A stretch of DNA of 64,000 nucleotides from Rhodopseudomonas pseudopalustris (GCF_900110435.1 NZ_FODT01000009.1:1-64000), one strand, 5' to 3'. Shown: positions 32,375-41,820, counted from the stretch's first letter. Translations and numbers: made by a program. Notes: generated by a model from the sequence alone, not told the origin.

Positions 32375-33348
32375 GGCTTCGCCTCCGGAACGCGGACGGA
32401 CGCAGCGGATGACGGCTTGCGTGACCGGCGCAAACGCTGGCCGAGACCGACCAGCCCGGTCGGCAGGAAGACAAGGATGCAGAGCATCAGCAATCCGAAG
32501 AAGAACAGATAGGCGGTGCCGAGGAAGCGCAGCCATTCCGGCAGGAAGGTGAGCAGGATCGCGCCGAGGATCGCACCGACGATGGTGCTCTCCCCGCCGA
32601 CGATGAGCATCGCCAGATAGGTGATGGAATGCGCATAGGTGAAGTCCTCCGGTGCCACGAAGCGGACATGCAGCGCGAACAGACAGCCGGCGATGGCGGC
32701 GCAGACCGCCGACAGCACGAAGGCCGTGATCTTCACCCGCGTGGTATCGATGCCGATCATCTCGGACGCGATCTCGTCATCGCGCACGGCCATCATCTCG
32801 CGGCCATGACGGGAGCCGTGCAGGATGGCGGCGAGCGCAGCGACGATCGCGAGAACCACCAGCGCCAACCACAGAAAACGGTGCTCGCCGGCGACGGCTA
32901 GCGTGCCGATGGTGAGTTCCGGGATCCGCGCGATGCCATTGGTGCCGCCGGTCAGGTCGATCCAGTTCGACGTCACGATGTAGAACGACACGTTGAGACC
33001 CAGCGTCGCCAGCGCAAGATAGTGGCCGCGCAGGCGCAGCAGCGGATAGCCGATCAGCGCTGCCAGCACCGCAGTGGCGGCGATCGCAGCAGGCGCCGCG
33101 AGCCAGGGCGACCAGCCGCTGGTCACCGTCAGAATTGCCAGTCCATAAGCCCCCACCCCGACAAAAGCCGCGTGGCCGAGCGAGATCAGGCCGGCATAGC
33201 CGAACGCGAAATTCAGACCGATCACGGCCACCGCGGAGATCGCCGACAGATTCAACAGCCGTAGATAGTATTCAGGCAGAACCGCCGACAGCAGGCCGCC
33301 GATGACGAGGATCGCCGCGGCGATCGAAAGCGCATTGCGTATCGCCAT
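32371..33348 (-). CDS. livM: Branched-chain-type ABC importer permease
   Basis: A 325-residue inner-membrane permease with about eight to nine spans and the family signature near residue 45-70 (L-N-F-A-F-G-Y-A-G-L-I-S-L-G-H-A-A-F). The cytoplasmic EAA-like loop region R-H-G-R-E-M-M-A-V-R-D-D-E is near residue 185. It starts four bases after livH ends and overlaps livG. Confidence 0.92.
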   Translation of the reverse strand: MAIRNALSIAAAILVIGGLLSAVLPEYYLRLLNLSAISAVAVIGLNFAFGYAGLISLGHAAFVGVGAYGLAILTVTSGWSPWLAAPAAIAATAVLAALIGYPLLRLRGHYLALATLGLNVSFYIVTSNWIDLTGGTNGIARIPELTIGTLAVAGEHRFLWLALVVLAIVAALAAILHGSRHGREMMAVRDDEIASEMIGIDTTRVKITAFVLSAVCAAIAGCLFALHVRFVAPEDFTYAHSITYLAMLIVGGESTIVGAILGAILLTFLPEWLRFLGTAYLFFFGLLMLCILVFLPTGLVGLGQRLRRSRKPSSAASVRVPEAKP

Positions 33349-33352
33349 CGGA

Positions 33353-34228
33353 TCAACCCCGGTCCTGGATCTTTTCGCCGAAAACGCCCTGCGGACGCAC
33401 CAGCAAGAAGACGATCATGATGCCGAACGAGATCAGGTCCTTATAGGCGGACGACACATAGGACGCGCCGAGCACCTCGCTGAGGCCGACGAACAGACCG
33501 CCGACGATCGCGCCCGGCAGACTGCCGAAACCACCGATGATCGTCGCGGCGAACGCCTTCAACGCGATCGGATCACCCATATTGACGTCGGCGAACCACA
33601 TCGGTCCCAGCATCAGGCCCGCCACGCCGGCGAGAACGGCGGCGAGCACCCATGACAGGGCCAGCAGTCGGTTGACCTTGAGACCCATCAGTTTGGCGGC
33701 CTGCAAATCCTGCGCGACCGCGCGCATGCCGACGCCGACGGAGGTGCGATTGAACAACAGCCAGAGGCCGCCCACCATGATGGCGGTCACGCCGACGACG
33801 CCGAGCGCATGGGTCGAGATGATCGCGCCGCCCAGAGTCACCGCGCTGTCTTCCACCGGCGACGGGAGCCGGAACGGCCATGAGCCGAACGACAGCAGCG
33901 CTGCGTTCTGCATGGTAATGCTGATGGCGACGGTGCCAATGATGATCGTGACGACGGATCCGCGCCGCAGCGGCAGATAGACGGCACAGAAAAACAGCGC
34001 TCCGAACAGCGCCATGATGAGGAGCGCCGCGCTATAGGCGAATGGCCAGGGCAGCTGCGCATTCAGAAGGGTCGCAACGCCGGCGAACGTTCCGAACATC
34101 ACGAACTGACCAGCCGCGAAATTCACCACACCGGTCGCCGAATAGACGATCACGAATCCGATCGCAGCCAGCGCGTAAACGCTTCCGATCGCCAGTCCGT
34201 TGACAAGTAGCTGGACGAAGTCCGCCAT
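33353..34228 (-). CDS. livH: Branched-chain-type ABC importer permease
   Basis: A 291-residue permease with the LivH opening L-V-N-G-L-A-I-G-S-V-Y-A-L-A-A-I-G and N-F-A-A-G-Q-F-V-M-F. About eight membrane spans are predicted; the ATPase-contact loop is near G-V-G-M-R-A-V-A-Q-D. The ATG at 34228 sits 65 bases after the binding-protein gene on the same strand. Confidence 0.92.
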   Translation of the reverse strand: MADFVQLLVNGLAIGSVYALAAIGFVIVYSATGVVNFAAGQFVMFGTFAGVATLLNAQLPWPFAYSAALLIMALFGALFFCAVYLPLRRGSVVTIIIGTVAISITMQNAALLSFGSWPFRLPSPVEDSAVTLGGAIISTHALGVVGVTAIMVGGLWLLFNRTSVGVGMRAVAQDLQAAKLMGLKVNRLLALSWVLAAVLAGVAGLMLGPMWFADVNMGDPIALKAFAATIIGGFGSLPGAIVGGLFVGLSEVLGASYVSSAYKDLISFGIMIVFLLVRPQGVFGEKIQDRG

Positions 34229-34292
34229 GATGCCGCTCTCTTTCCTCCTCGCGACCGGTCGAGCCGGTCGCGAGGCCAATTCGGTCGATGGA

Positions 34293-35444
34293 TCAGTCGA
34301 GGTTGACGCGCTGCACCAGCTCGAGGGTCTTGCTGCCCGCCTTGGCCTTCACCACGGCGAGATCGCGCACCCCGTTGCCCTTGGCGTCGTAGCTGTAGAC
34401 GTGGCCAACTCCCTGCCAATCCTTCACAGCGGCGAGCCACTCGCGCAGCGCCTTCGGATCGGTGCCGACTTTGCGCATGCCGTCGGCCATCAGAAATGCG
34501 CCGTCGTAGTAAGCAAGGCCATAGGGATCCGGATCGATTCCAAACTTCGCCTTGAAGCGCTCGACATAGTCCTTCATGCGGTCGCCGGCGGTGGCGTCCA
34601 TGAACGTATCGACGACACCCCAGACGCCCTCGAGATCGGCGGGCGACAGCAATTGCATCGCGGCCGGCACCAGCGCGGCCGACGATGTGACCAATGGCAT
34701 CTTGAAGCCGAGCAGCTTGGCCTGGCGCAGCACCAGCGCGCCGTCCTGCGGATAGTTGAAGATCAGGATGGTGTCGGCGCCCTTGCTGCGCAGGCTGAGC
34801 AATTGTGCCGAGAAGTCCTTGTCGTTCTGGCCATAGGCCTCCATGCCGACAACCGGAATGCCCGCAGCCTCGAAGCGTTTGGCAGCCGTCTGCGCACCGC
34901 CCTGCCCGAAATCGTTCTGAATGTAGAGAATGCCCGGCTTCTTCGCCTTGATGACGTCGACCGCAGCTCTCACCATCCCCGCGGCCGAGACACTGTCGGC
35001 CGGCCGGATACGGAACATCCATTCGTTGCCGCCATCGGCCACCGCGTCGGCGCCGCCCGCATACATCGCCGGGACCCCGATCTTCTTCAATTCAGGCGCG
35101 ACCGCGAGATTCTGCGTCGAATAGCTCGACAGGAAGAAGAACGCCGGCTTGGTTTCCTGGGCGAGCTTCACGAAGGCGTTGACGGCAGTGCCGTTGGACG
35201 CCTGCGTGTCCTCGAACACGACCTTGATCTGGCGGCCGTTGATGCCCCCTGCCTTGTTGATGTCCTCTTCGGCCATCGCCAGGGAGTTCTGATATTGCTT
35301 GCCGGTCAACGACAGCGGCCCCGTGATCGGGACTGTCGCGCCGATCAGAATCGGTCCCGCCTGCTGCGCATTCGCCGCTCCGACGAACGACAACACCGTC
35401 GCCGCCACCATCGAACTCAGAAACTCTTTCCGTGTGATACCCAC
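34293..35444 (-). CDS. Periplasmic substrate-binding protein of the Liv-type importer
   Basis: A 383-residue type I periplasmic binding protein. The GTG start at 35444 has a perfect ggaggagg site, followed by a signal peptide (S-S-M-V-A-A-T-V-L-S-F-V-G-A-A-N-A-Q-Q). The mature protein begins I-L-I-G-A-T-V-P-I-T-G-P-L-S, as in LivJ/AmiC-like proteins. It delivers the ligand to LivHMGF. Linkage with hyuAB and an aminotransferase suggests a cyclic amide, amino acid or derivative rather than leucine. First gene of the minus-strand unit and divergent from iclR. Confidence 0.9.
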   Translation of the reverse strand: MGITRKEFLSSMVAATVLSFVGAANAQQAGPILIGATVPITGPLSLTGKQYQNSLAMAEEDINKAGGINGRQIKVVFEDTQASNGTAVNAFVKLAQETKPAFFFLSSYSTQNLAVAPELKKIGVPAMYAGGADAVADGGNEWMFRIRPADSVSAAGMVRAAVDVIKAKKPGILYIQNDFGQGGAQTAAKRFEAAGIPVVGMEAYGQNDKDFSAQLLSLRSKGADTILIFNYPQDGALVLRQAKLLGFKMPLVTSSAALVPAAMQLLSPADLEGVWGVVDTFMDATAGDRMKDYVERFKAKFGIDPDPYGLAYYDGAFLMADGMRKVGTDPKALREWLAAVKDWQGVGHVYSYDAKGNGVRDLAVVKAKAGSKTLELVQRVNLD

Positions 35445-35510
35445 GTTGCGCCTCCTCCAGAGAAATTGCGTGTTCCCGGCCCCGGCGATCCGAGGCCTCT
35501 TGACAAGCCA

Positions 35511-35555
35511 TTCCGTTTTTCGGAACATTATTCCGATTACTGAAACGGTAATCGG
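35511..35555. promoter_or_regulatory. Double inverted-repeat operator between transporter and IclR genes
   Basis: Two inverted repeats lie side by side. One is TTCCG-N5-CGGAA (35511-35525), with an extra ATTCCG copy just after it. The other is CCGATTAC-N7-GTAATCGG (35533-35540 with 35548-35555). They sit 66 bases upstream of the binding-protein start and 64 bases upstream of iclR. This is the expected position for IclR dimers to control both directions. Confidence 0.7.
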
Positions 35556-35618
35556 CGACGATACCAAGAGTCAAGCCGAACAAATCGGCGCACCCCCGCC
35601 CAGCAATTGGTCAGCCCG

Positions 35619-36410
35619 ATGTCCACAGATGATGCCTCGCCCGGTCCGCTCGCACGCTATATCGACGTCCTGGAGGTGATCGCGGCGTTTTCCGGCGCGA
35701 TCACGCTGGCTGACGTGTCGTCCATTCTCGATCTGCCGAAGACGACGGCGCACAGGCTTCTCAAGGGGCTGGTGCGCGCGGGGCTTGCGGTCGAAGGCGA
35801 TGCGGGCCGCAGCTATTACGTCGGCGAACGCTTGACGCGACTGCTGCATGCCGGAGCCGACGACGGCTGGTACGCCTCGCTCGCCGGGCCGCATCTACGC
35901 GCGCTGACGGAGGCTTCGACGGAAACCTGCTATCTCGCACGGCTGATCGGATCCCGCGTGGTCGTCGCCCTCTCCTACTCGCCGGATGTCAGATGGCGCG
36001 GCTATGTGCAGCCGGGCATCGAAATGCCGGTCAATGCCGCCGCCACTGGCAAGGCGATCATGGCGTTCCAGAGCAAGGCGTTGATCGCGGAAGCGCTCTC
36101 GCACGAATTGCCAAAGCCCACGATCAATTCACACACCAGCAGGAAATGGATCGAGCAGGAGTTCGCCAAGGTCAGGACCAACGGCTACGCGACTTGTATC
36201 GGGGAGATCGACGAAGGACTCGCCGCGATCGCCGTGCCGGTGAGGCTGCCGAACGGAGCGGTGCTTCATTCGGTCGGCATGACAGGCCCGCTGGAGCGCA
36301 TCATGAACAAGCAGTTGTCCACAAGACTGGCTGCACTGCGGGCCACGGCCGCGACCTTGGCAAAAGCGCTGGCGCTCGGCTCGACGATCAAGCAGCGGAG
36401 TTCCTCCTGA
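35619..36410 (+). CDS. IclR-family transcriptional regulator
   Basis: A 263-residue regulator. The winged helix spans residues about 10-65 (I-T-L-A-D-V-S-S-I-L-D-L-P-K-T-T-A-H-R-L-L). The IclR ligand domain follows, with P-V-N-A-A-A-T-G-K-A-I-M-A-F near residue 145 and the closing G-A-V-L-H-S-V-G-M-T-G-P. IclR proteins bind small catabolites and regulate adjacent operons. It is divergent from the binding-protein/liv/hyu unit across paired inverted repeats. The ATG at 35619 is preferred; a TTG four codons upstream is possible. Confidence 0.9.
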   Translation: MSTDDASPGPLARYIDVLEVIAAFSGAITLADVSSILDLPKTTAHRLLKGLVRAGLAVEGDAGRSYYVGERLTRLLHAGADDGWYASLAGPHLRALTEASTETCYLARLIGSRVVVALSYSPDVRWRGYVQPGIEMPVNAAATGKAIMAFQSKALIAEALSHELPKPTINSHTSRKWIEQEFAKVRTNGYATCIGEIDEGLAAIAVPVRLPNGAVLHSVGMTGPLERIMNKQLSTRLAALRATAATLAKALALGSTIKQRSSS

Positions 36411-36450
36411 TCGAAAACGCCCGCTTCCGGCCGGAGTTCAACGTTCACGG

Positions 36451-37287
36451 CTACTGCCGCACAAAGTAGTTCACCGGTACGCTGAAGCTGAGAGTGGCCT
36501 GCGGCAACTCAGGCGGGAACGGCGGCAGCGGCTCTGAGCGGCGAACCATCGACAATGTCTCGGCGTCGAGCCCGGCGTCTCCGGACGATCGCACCAGCCG
36601 CGCGCCGAGCAGCTGCCCGGATCGTCCGACGGTGAAGGCCAGCGTCGCGGTGCCCTGCTCGCCGGCGGCGCGCGCATTCGCCGGGTAACGCTTGAACCGC
36701 TGCAGATGCGCGGCGACGCGTTGCCGATAGGTCGGTAGCGCAGCGGCTGCGTCAGCGCCGGCGAGTGCTGCCGTCTCGGTCATGGCGCGGCGTTCGGCGC
36801 GCTGGGGCGCGCTGCTTCGCGGCGCCGGCGGCGTATCCGACGGATGCAGCTTGGCGACTTGGCGCTTGACCGGCTTTGCCCGCACCGGCTCGGCCTTTGC
36901 CTGCGTCGGTTCGGCTTTGTCGGCGTCCGAGCTCGACTTGGATTCGGGCGGTATCGGCGCCTGCGGTGCAGGCTGCAGCGGCGTTGCCGCGATCTCAGGC
37001 GGCGCGGCGGCGCTTTCCCGAGGCTCGGGCTCGGCATCCGGCGTCTCCGCCTCCTGCATCTCGGGGCCGGACGGCAGATCGAACCGGCTCGGCTGCGGCG
37101 CCGCAGTGGCGGGGGCCATGTCGATCATGATCGTCGGCATTGTCTCGCCCGGCGGCGGTGTCTGCGCGTAGTAAGCCAGCGCCGCCGCGATTGCCGCGGC
37201 GTGGACGCCGACGATCACCGCCGCCGACAGCAGCCAACGCGACGCAGCGCCGCGCTCGGAACGGCCATGCAGCGACCAGGCGTTCAT
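36451..37287 (-). CDS. tonB: TonB energy-transducing protein
   Basis: A 278-residue TonB. One N-terminal span (residues about 19-42) anchors it in the inner membrane; a Pro/Ala/Glu-rich linker crosses the periplasm; the C-terminal domain has R-F-K-R-Y-P-A-N-A-R near residue 195 and closes with S-F-S-V-P-V-N-Y-F. It transmits proton-motive energy from ExbBD to the heme receptor nearby. The ATG overlaps the exbD stop by four bases. Last gene of the exbB-exbD-tonB set. Confidence 0.92.
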   Translation of the reverse strand: MNAWSLHGRSERGAASRWLLSAAVIVGVHAAAIAAALAYYAQTPPPGETMPTIMIDMAPATAAPQPSRFDLPSGPEMQEAETPDAEPEPRESAAAPPEIAATPLQPAPQAPIPPESKSSSDADKAEPTQAKAEPVRAKPVKRQVAKLHPSDTPPAPRSSAPQRAERRAMTETAALAGADAAAALPTYRQRVAAHLQRFKRYPANARAAGEQGTATLAFTVGRSGQLLGARLVRSSGDAGLDAETLSMVRRSEPLPPFPPELPQATLSFSVPVNYFVRQ

Positions 37288-37721
37288 GGCGCACTCCTGC
37301 CGTCGAGCCCGACCAGCGCCACCTTGAGATAGCCGGCGTCGCGCAGCAGATTCATCACCGCCATCAATTCACCGTAGCTCACCGCCTTGTCGGCACGCAG
37401 AAATATCCGCTCGTCCTTGTTGCCGCTTGTCGCTGCGTCGAGCGCCGCGCCGACCGCCTCGCGCGCGATCACCTGTTCGCCGAGCGCCAGCGACAGATCG
37501 GGTTTCAGCGAAATGAAGATCGGCTTGTCCGGGCGGGCCTGCGGCTCGGCCGTACTGGTCGGCAGATCGACGCCGAGATCGACGGTGGCGAGCGGCGCGG
37601 CCACCATGAAGATGATCAGCAGCACCAGCATCACGTCGATGAACGGCGTCACGTTGATTTCGTGCGTCTCGGCGAGATCGTCGTCGCCGCCTGCCCGCTT
37701 TGCGCCGAGCTTCACCGCCAT
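37284..37721 (-). CDS. exbD: ExbD biopolymer transport protein
   Basis: A 145-residue protein with a single span near residues 22-42. The conserved Asp lies in N-V-T-P-F-I-D-V-M-L-V-L-L-I-I-F, the proton-coupling residue of ExbD/TolR. A periplasmic domain follows. It forms the motor with ExbB and TonB, and overlaps tonB. Confidence 0.95.
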   Translation of the reverse strand: MAVKLGAKRAGGDDDLAETHEINVTPFIDVMLVLLIIFMVAAPLATVDLGVDLPTSTAEPQARPDKPIFISLKPDLSLALGEQVIAREAVGAALDAATSGNKDERIFLRADKAVSYGELMAVMNLLRDAGYLKVALVGLDGRSAP

Positions 37722-37730
37722 GGCCTTATC

Positions 37731-38528
37731 TCACGCCGCGCGCCGGCCGCAGCGCTGGCGGGCCGCCTCACGGCCGATCAGCAGCAGCAATTGCGCGGAT
37801 GCGTCGCCGAGCAGCGCCCGATAGGATCCGATCCGCCGCGACAGATGATTGTAGATCACCACCGCCGGGATTGCTGCGACCAGACCGAGCGCGGTCGCCA
37901 GCAGCGCCTCGGCGATGCCCGGCGCGACCACGGCGAGATTGGTGGTGTTGGCTTTCGAGATGCCGATGAAGGCGTTCATGATGCCCCACACCGTGCCGAA
38001 CAGCCCGACAAACGGCGCCACTGCGCCGATGCTCGCGAGCAGGCCGGTGCCGATCGCGGCCCGGCGCACCGCGGCGGCTTCGACGCGCTCCAGCCGCAAG
38101 CTGACGCGATCGGCGAAGCCATCGTCCTGAATCCCGCCGGACAGGCTCGCCTCGCGCGCCACCGAGCGGATCATCTGCGCGACGGTGTCGCTATCCTCGC
38201 CGCATTCCGCTTCGACCTGCGCCAGCGTGGCGCCATTGTCGAGCAGGTCGAGCCCGCGCCGCGCCAACGTGACGTTGCGGCGCAGTTCGATCGATTTCGC
38301 CAGCCACACCGTCCAGGCGGCGAGCGACGCAAGCGCCAGACCGATCATCACGGTTCTGACCACCATGTCGGCGTTGACGAACATGCCCCAGGGCGACAGG
38401 TCGCGCGGCAGCGCCGCCATGTCCGCGCTCGCCGCGATGGCGGCATTCGTCGATAGCAGCGAGGCAGCAGCCAGCCACGCGGCGGCGAGCGCGCCACGCG
38501 TGACGCCGTTTTGGCGAGGCCTAGTCAA
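37731..38528 (-). CDS. exbB: ExbB biopolymer transport protein
   Basis: A motor protein of about 265 residues with three spans. An N-terminal extension resembling a signal peptide precedes D-L-S-P-W-G-M-F-V-N-A-D, which is usual in alpha- and gammaproteobacterial ExbB. The conserved C-terminal half has G-L-L-A-S-I-G-A-V-A-P-F-V-G-L-F-G-T-V-W-G-I-M and G-I-A-E-A-L-L-A-T-A-L-G-L. I placed the start at a TTG overlapping the hutX end, because the leader begins there and no better ATG precedes it. The start is uncertain. Confidence 0.88.
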   Translation of the reverse strand: MTRPRQNGVTRGALAAAWLAAASLLSTNAAIAASADMAALPRDLSPWGMFVNADMVVRTVMIGLALASLAAWTVWLAKSIELRRNVTLARRGLDLLDNGATLAQVEAECGEDSDTVAQMIRSVAREASLSGGIQDDGFADRVSLRLERVEAAAVRRAAIGTGLLASIGAVAPFVGLFGTVWGIMNAFIGISKANTTNLAVVAPGIAEALLATALGLVAAIPAVVIYNHLSRRIGSYRALLGDASAQLLLLIGREAARQRCGRRAA

Positions 38529-39048
38529 CGGGTTCCCCACTGAACCGGCGGGCGAGCGAGTTGAACCGCACCATCTGGTCGGCGCGCAACTGGCGATTGG
38601 AATCGCGGCCGACGAACACCTTGAACATGATGCCGCCATTGCGGTTGAGGAACGCCACGAACGCGCTGGCCTTGCCCATGAACGGCCGCTCGACGAAAGC
38701 CACAGCGGCACAATTGTCGTGCTTCAGATGGCCGTGCAGCCCCTTGGGCTGGATCAGATTGAAGTAACCGCGACCGATCTCGCCGGCCGGCACCTCTCCG
38801 GTGAATTCGAAGATGGCGTCCTCGGTGTGCACGATCAGCGTCACCTCGCCCCAGGTCGCGATGTCGTTCATCGCCGGGACGAAGGCGTCACCGGGACCGA
38901 GCCGCACCATCCCCGGCGGCAGCGCCTCGATCACGTCGCGCGGCGACACACTCCATTGCCGCGCGACGTCCTCGATCACCGCGGCCGGGTTCTCGGCCAT
39001 CTGGGCCCGAAGATCGGCGGGCTTCAACTTCAACTCGGACGTCACCAT
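38521..39048 (-). CDS. hutX: Cytosolic heme-utilisation carrier protein
   Basis: A 175-residue protein of the HutX/ChuX family, which binds heme in the cytosol and passes it to degrading enzymes. Visible are I-E-A-L-P near the first third, W-G-E-V-T-L-I-V-H-T-E-D, G-Y-F-N-L, and L-H-G-H-L-K-H, which includes candidate heme-contact His residues. In Vibrio and E. coli it is encoded beside HutW/ChuW. The ATG at 39048 has ggagtgagg upstream. It lies 20 bases after the monooxygenase gene and overlaps exbB. Confidence 0.88.
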   Translation of the reverse strand: MVTSELKLKPADLRAQMAENPAAVIEDVARQWSVSPRDVIEALPPGMVRLGPGDAFVPAMNDIATWGEVTLIVHTEDAIFEFTGEVPAGEIGRGYFNLIQPKGLHGHLKHDNCAAVAFVERPFMGKASAFVAFLNRNGGIMFKVFVGRDSNRQLRADQMVRFNSLARRFSGEPVD

Positions 39049-39068
39049 CAACCTCACTCCATTGCCGC

Positions 39069-39404
39069 TCAGGCGGCCGCTTCGGACTTGCGTTCGGTGC
39101 GAAGGACTTCAAATCCTTCGAAGCGGGGATGGCCGAGATACAGGCTCTGCCCGGTGTCATTGCCGGCGCGCGCGTGCGATCGGCGGAATTGCTCCGACGT
39201 GGTCCAGGCCTCGAACGCCGCCTTGTCGGCCCAGGTCGTGTGGGTCGAATACAGCGTGTGGTCGTCGCTCACCGGTCCCTTGAGCAGATGAAACTCGATG
39301 AACCCTTTCATCTCGCCAAGATAGGACTCCCGCGCGCTCCAGATCGCCTCGAACGACGCCTCTGCGCCACGCTTCACCTGAAACCGATTCATAGCTATGA
39401 ACAT
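39069..39404 (-). CDS. Heme-degrading monooxygenase, IsdG/HmuQ-like
   Basis: A 111-residue ferredoxin-like (ABM) protein. The start has a gggagatg site. Features: F-I-A-M-N-R-F-Q-V near the N-terminus with the Asn expected at the heme pocket, E-A-I-W near residue 23, and W-T-T-S-E-Q-F-R-R-S-H near residue 70, where the His is the likely proximal heme ligand and the Trp fits the IsdG triad. IsdG-type enzymes open heme using oxygen. It sits between the outer-membrane receptor and hutX. Bradyrhizobial HmuQ is the closest family I recall. Confidence 0.8.
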   Translation of the reverse strand: MFIAMNRFQVKRGAEASFEAIWSARESYLGEMKGFIEFHLLKGPVSDDHTLYSTHTTWADKAAFEAWTTSEQFRRSHARAGNDTGQSLYLGHPRFEGFEVLRTERKSEAAA

Positions 39405-39483
39405 TTCATCTCCCTTGCCTTTGTTTACCTGATAGGCCGCCACCCGCGGCGCCGTTGCCGACGCCCCGGCTCGCGGCGGATTG

Positions 39484-41820
39484 CTATGCACCTCCGAAGT
39501 GCACCTTGATCCCGCCCTTGTACACGATGCCCGGCCCGGGACTGCTGAACAGAACGTCGTTCTGCGTGGTTCCGTCCGACGACGATCCCGGGATCGCATA
39601 GGGACGATAGTAATTGTTCAGCAGATTATCGATCGAGAAGTTCACGGTGACGTCCGACGTCGGCCGGTACGACACGTTGAGATTCACCAGATCATAGGAT
39701 GTCGCCGGCAGATAGCCGGTCGGAAGATTGGAGTTGCCCGCATAAGATGCCCATTGCGCCGCGATCGTCAATTGACGGTCGAGCAAGCGGACGCCGCCCG
39801 AGGTGACGACCTTTCGCGACGGAACCGCGGCGAGACCGATTCCGGTATCGGGGTTGGTGCCGCGCAGCGCAGAAGCGCTGACGCCGACGAACCATAGCCC
39901 GGCATCGTAGGACGTCTCGAGTTCGACGCCGTCGATCCGCGCGTGCGGGATATTCTGGTACTGGTAATTCTTGCTATAGAGGCCGTAAGCAGCCCCCAGC
40001 CGCGACGCCTGCGGCGGCGACCCGACCAGGTCGATGTAGTTGTCGATATCATTGCGGAAGGCGTTGATCTTGCCCCGGAAGCTGTCACCCGCGATGAACA
40101 CGTCGTTGTATTTGAGGTTGATGCCGACTTCCTTGTTCTTGCCGACTTCGGGCCGCAGCCCGGTGTTCGGGATCAGGCAGAACAGACCGGTCGCGCCGTC
40201 CGCACAGGCGAACAGCGCCGGCCCGCCGCCGGTGGCGTGCGAGCCCGCGATCAGCGTCTCGGTGATCGACGGCGCGCGGTAGCCTTCGGCATAGCTGAGA
40301 TAGGGCGTGAGGCCCGCCAGCGGGGTAACGCCGAGCGTGATCTTGGGCGACAGCCGGCTACCGCTCGCGGAGTTGGTCTGCGAATTGAGTTCGTAATGAT
40401 CGAACCGCGCCGCGCCGATCACCTCGAGCCAGCTCGCATAATTGTTCTTGAGTTGGACGAATCCGCCGGACACCGTGCGCTCGCCGCTCGGGGTCGTGAT
40501 GTTGGAGTTGCCCCGCGAATCCGCGGTCGTGACCTTGTCGTTGAAGGCGTCGAAGCCGTAGGTCACCGCGGTGCGCCAGTCGCCGTAGTCGAACCGCGTG
40601 GTGTTGTTGGCGTCGATGCCGATCGTATCGAGCCGGTAGCCGCGCTTGTCGCCGATGCAACCCGAGATGTTGTTGCCGTAGTTTCCGGCGCCGCAATAGG
40701 CCGAACCGCTGGTGGAATTGTGATAGGTCTTGGTCTGGTCGTTGTCGGTGCGGTTGCCGTACAGGCTGATGTTCCAGTCGAACAGCATGTCGTCCGGCCG
40801 TGAGTACTTCCAGCTCAACGTTCCGGTCGAATTCCGCACGTTGGAGTCGTAGACCGACGAGCCTTGGTAAAGTGCGCGCTGCGCCGCGGTCAGCACCGGT
40901 CCGCGGTTGAACTGGCCGATGTTGTAATTGTAGTCTTGGAACAGGCCGCCTATCTTGACCTCGTGGCCCTCGGCCGGCCGCACCGTGAGCTTGAGCAACC
41001 CGCCGGCGAGGTCGTTGCCGGTATTGCCGATCTCGGTGCCGGCGCCGTCCTTGTAGTTGCCCTGCGTGCGGTACAGCGCGCCGCCGAACACGTCGACGGT
41101 CGGATCGACCCGGATGCCGCCGAACACCGAGCCGAGCCCACGGGAATTGTTGCTGCCATAGGAGCCCGTCATGTCGACGCCCCAGCGTTCACCGGCCCGC
41201 AATACGTCGTCAATGTCCTTGGTCCGAAACGAGACCACGCCACCGATCGCGCCCGAGCCGTAGATGTTGGCGCTCGGACCGCGCACGACATCGACGCCGC
41301 CGATCATTTCAGGATCGAGGAAGAACGAGCCCTGCGCATTGTGGCCGGAGCGCTGATAGTTCTGCCGCGCACCGTCGACCACGACGCCGACCCGGCCGAA
41401 ATCCTGCAGACCGCGGATGTTGATCGCGGTCGACGGATCGTCGCCGCGATCCTGGAACGATACGCCCGGCGTGGCGACGAAGATGTCCTGCAGCCGGTTC
41501 GGCTGAAGCCGCTGGATCTGGTCGACAGTGATCGCGCTCGCCGGCGCAAGCGCGTCGATCGCGCGCTCTTCGGTTTTGGTGGAGACCACGGTGATCGCAT
41601 CGAGCGACTGGGTCGATGGACCAGCTTGCGCATAGGCGTCTAGCGGGTCAGTCGCCGGCATCTGTAGAGCCGGCTTTGCTACTTGGTCTCGCGTGACCGG
41701 CTTCTGCTTTTTGGATTGCGGCGACAGCACCGCGGTTTGCGCCGCGCTCGGCGTGGCCGCCAGCGCAATAACGGATACGGATAGCAACAGCGCACAGATG
41801 CGCGAGTTCAGCCCCACCAT
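39484..41820 (-). CDS. hmuR: TonB-dependent heme/hemoglobin receptor
   Basis: A 778-residue outer-membrane receptor. Signal peptide residues about 1-27 (V-I-A-L-A-A-T-P-S-A-A-Q). The plug domain has I-T-V-V-S-T-K-T (TonB box), V-A-T-P-G-V-S-F and I-N-I-R-G-L, and the barrel continues to the end. The barrel segment N-T-G-L-R-P-E-V-G-K-N is typical of the hemoglobin/heme group. It imports heme into the periplasm using the adjacent exbB-exbD-tonB set. The symbol is by context; ligand identity is inferred from the island. A 15-bp shared motif lies about 140 bases upstream. Confidence 0.88.
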   Translation of the reverse strand: MVGLNSRICALLLSVSVIALAATPSAAQTAVLSPQSKKQKPVTRDQVAKPALQMPATDPLDAYAQAGPSTQSLDAITVVSTKTEERAIDALAPASAITVDQIQRLQPNRLQDIFVATPGVSFQDRGDDPSTAINIRGLQDFGRVGVVVDGARQNYQRSGHNAQGSFFLDPEMIGGVDVVRGPSANIYGSGAIGGVVSFRTKDIDDVLRAGERWGVDMTGSYGSNNSRGLGSVFGGIRVDPTVDVFGGALYRTQGNYKDGAGTEIGNTGNDLAGGLLKLTVRPAEGHEVKIGGLFQDYNYNIGQFNRGPVLTAAQRALYQGSSVYDSNVRNSTGTLSWKYSRPDDMLFDWNISLYGNRTDNDQTKTYHNSTSGSAYCGAGNYGNNISGCIGDKRGYRLDTIGIDANNTTRFDYGDWRTAVTYGFDAFNDKVTTADSRGNSNITTPSGERTVSGGFVQLKNNYASWLEVIGAARFDHYELNSQTNSASGSRLSPKITLGVTPLAGLTPYLSYAEGYRAPSITETLIAGSHATGGGPALFACADGATGLFCLIPNTGLRPEVGKNKEVGINLKYNDVFIAGDSFRGKINAFRNDIDNYIDLVGSPPQASRLGAAYGLYSKNYQYQNIPHARIDGVELETSYDAGLWFVGVSASALRGTNPDTGIGLAAVPSRKVVTSGGVRLLDRQLTIAAQWASYAGNSNLPTGYLPATSYDLVNLNVSYRPTSDVTVNFSIDNLLNNYYRPYAIPGSSSDGTTQNDVLFSSPGPGIVYKGGIKVHFGGA

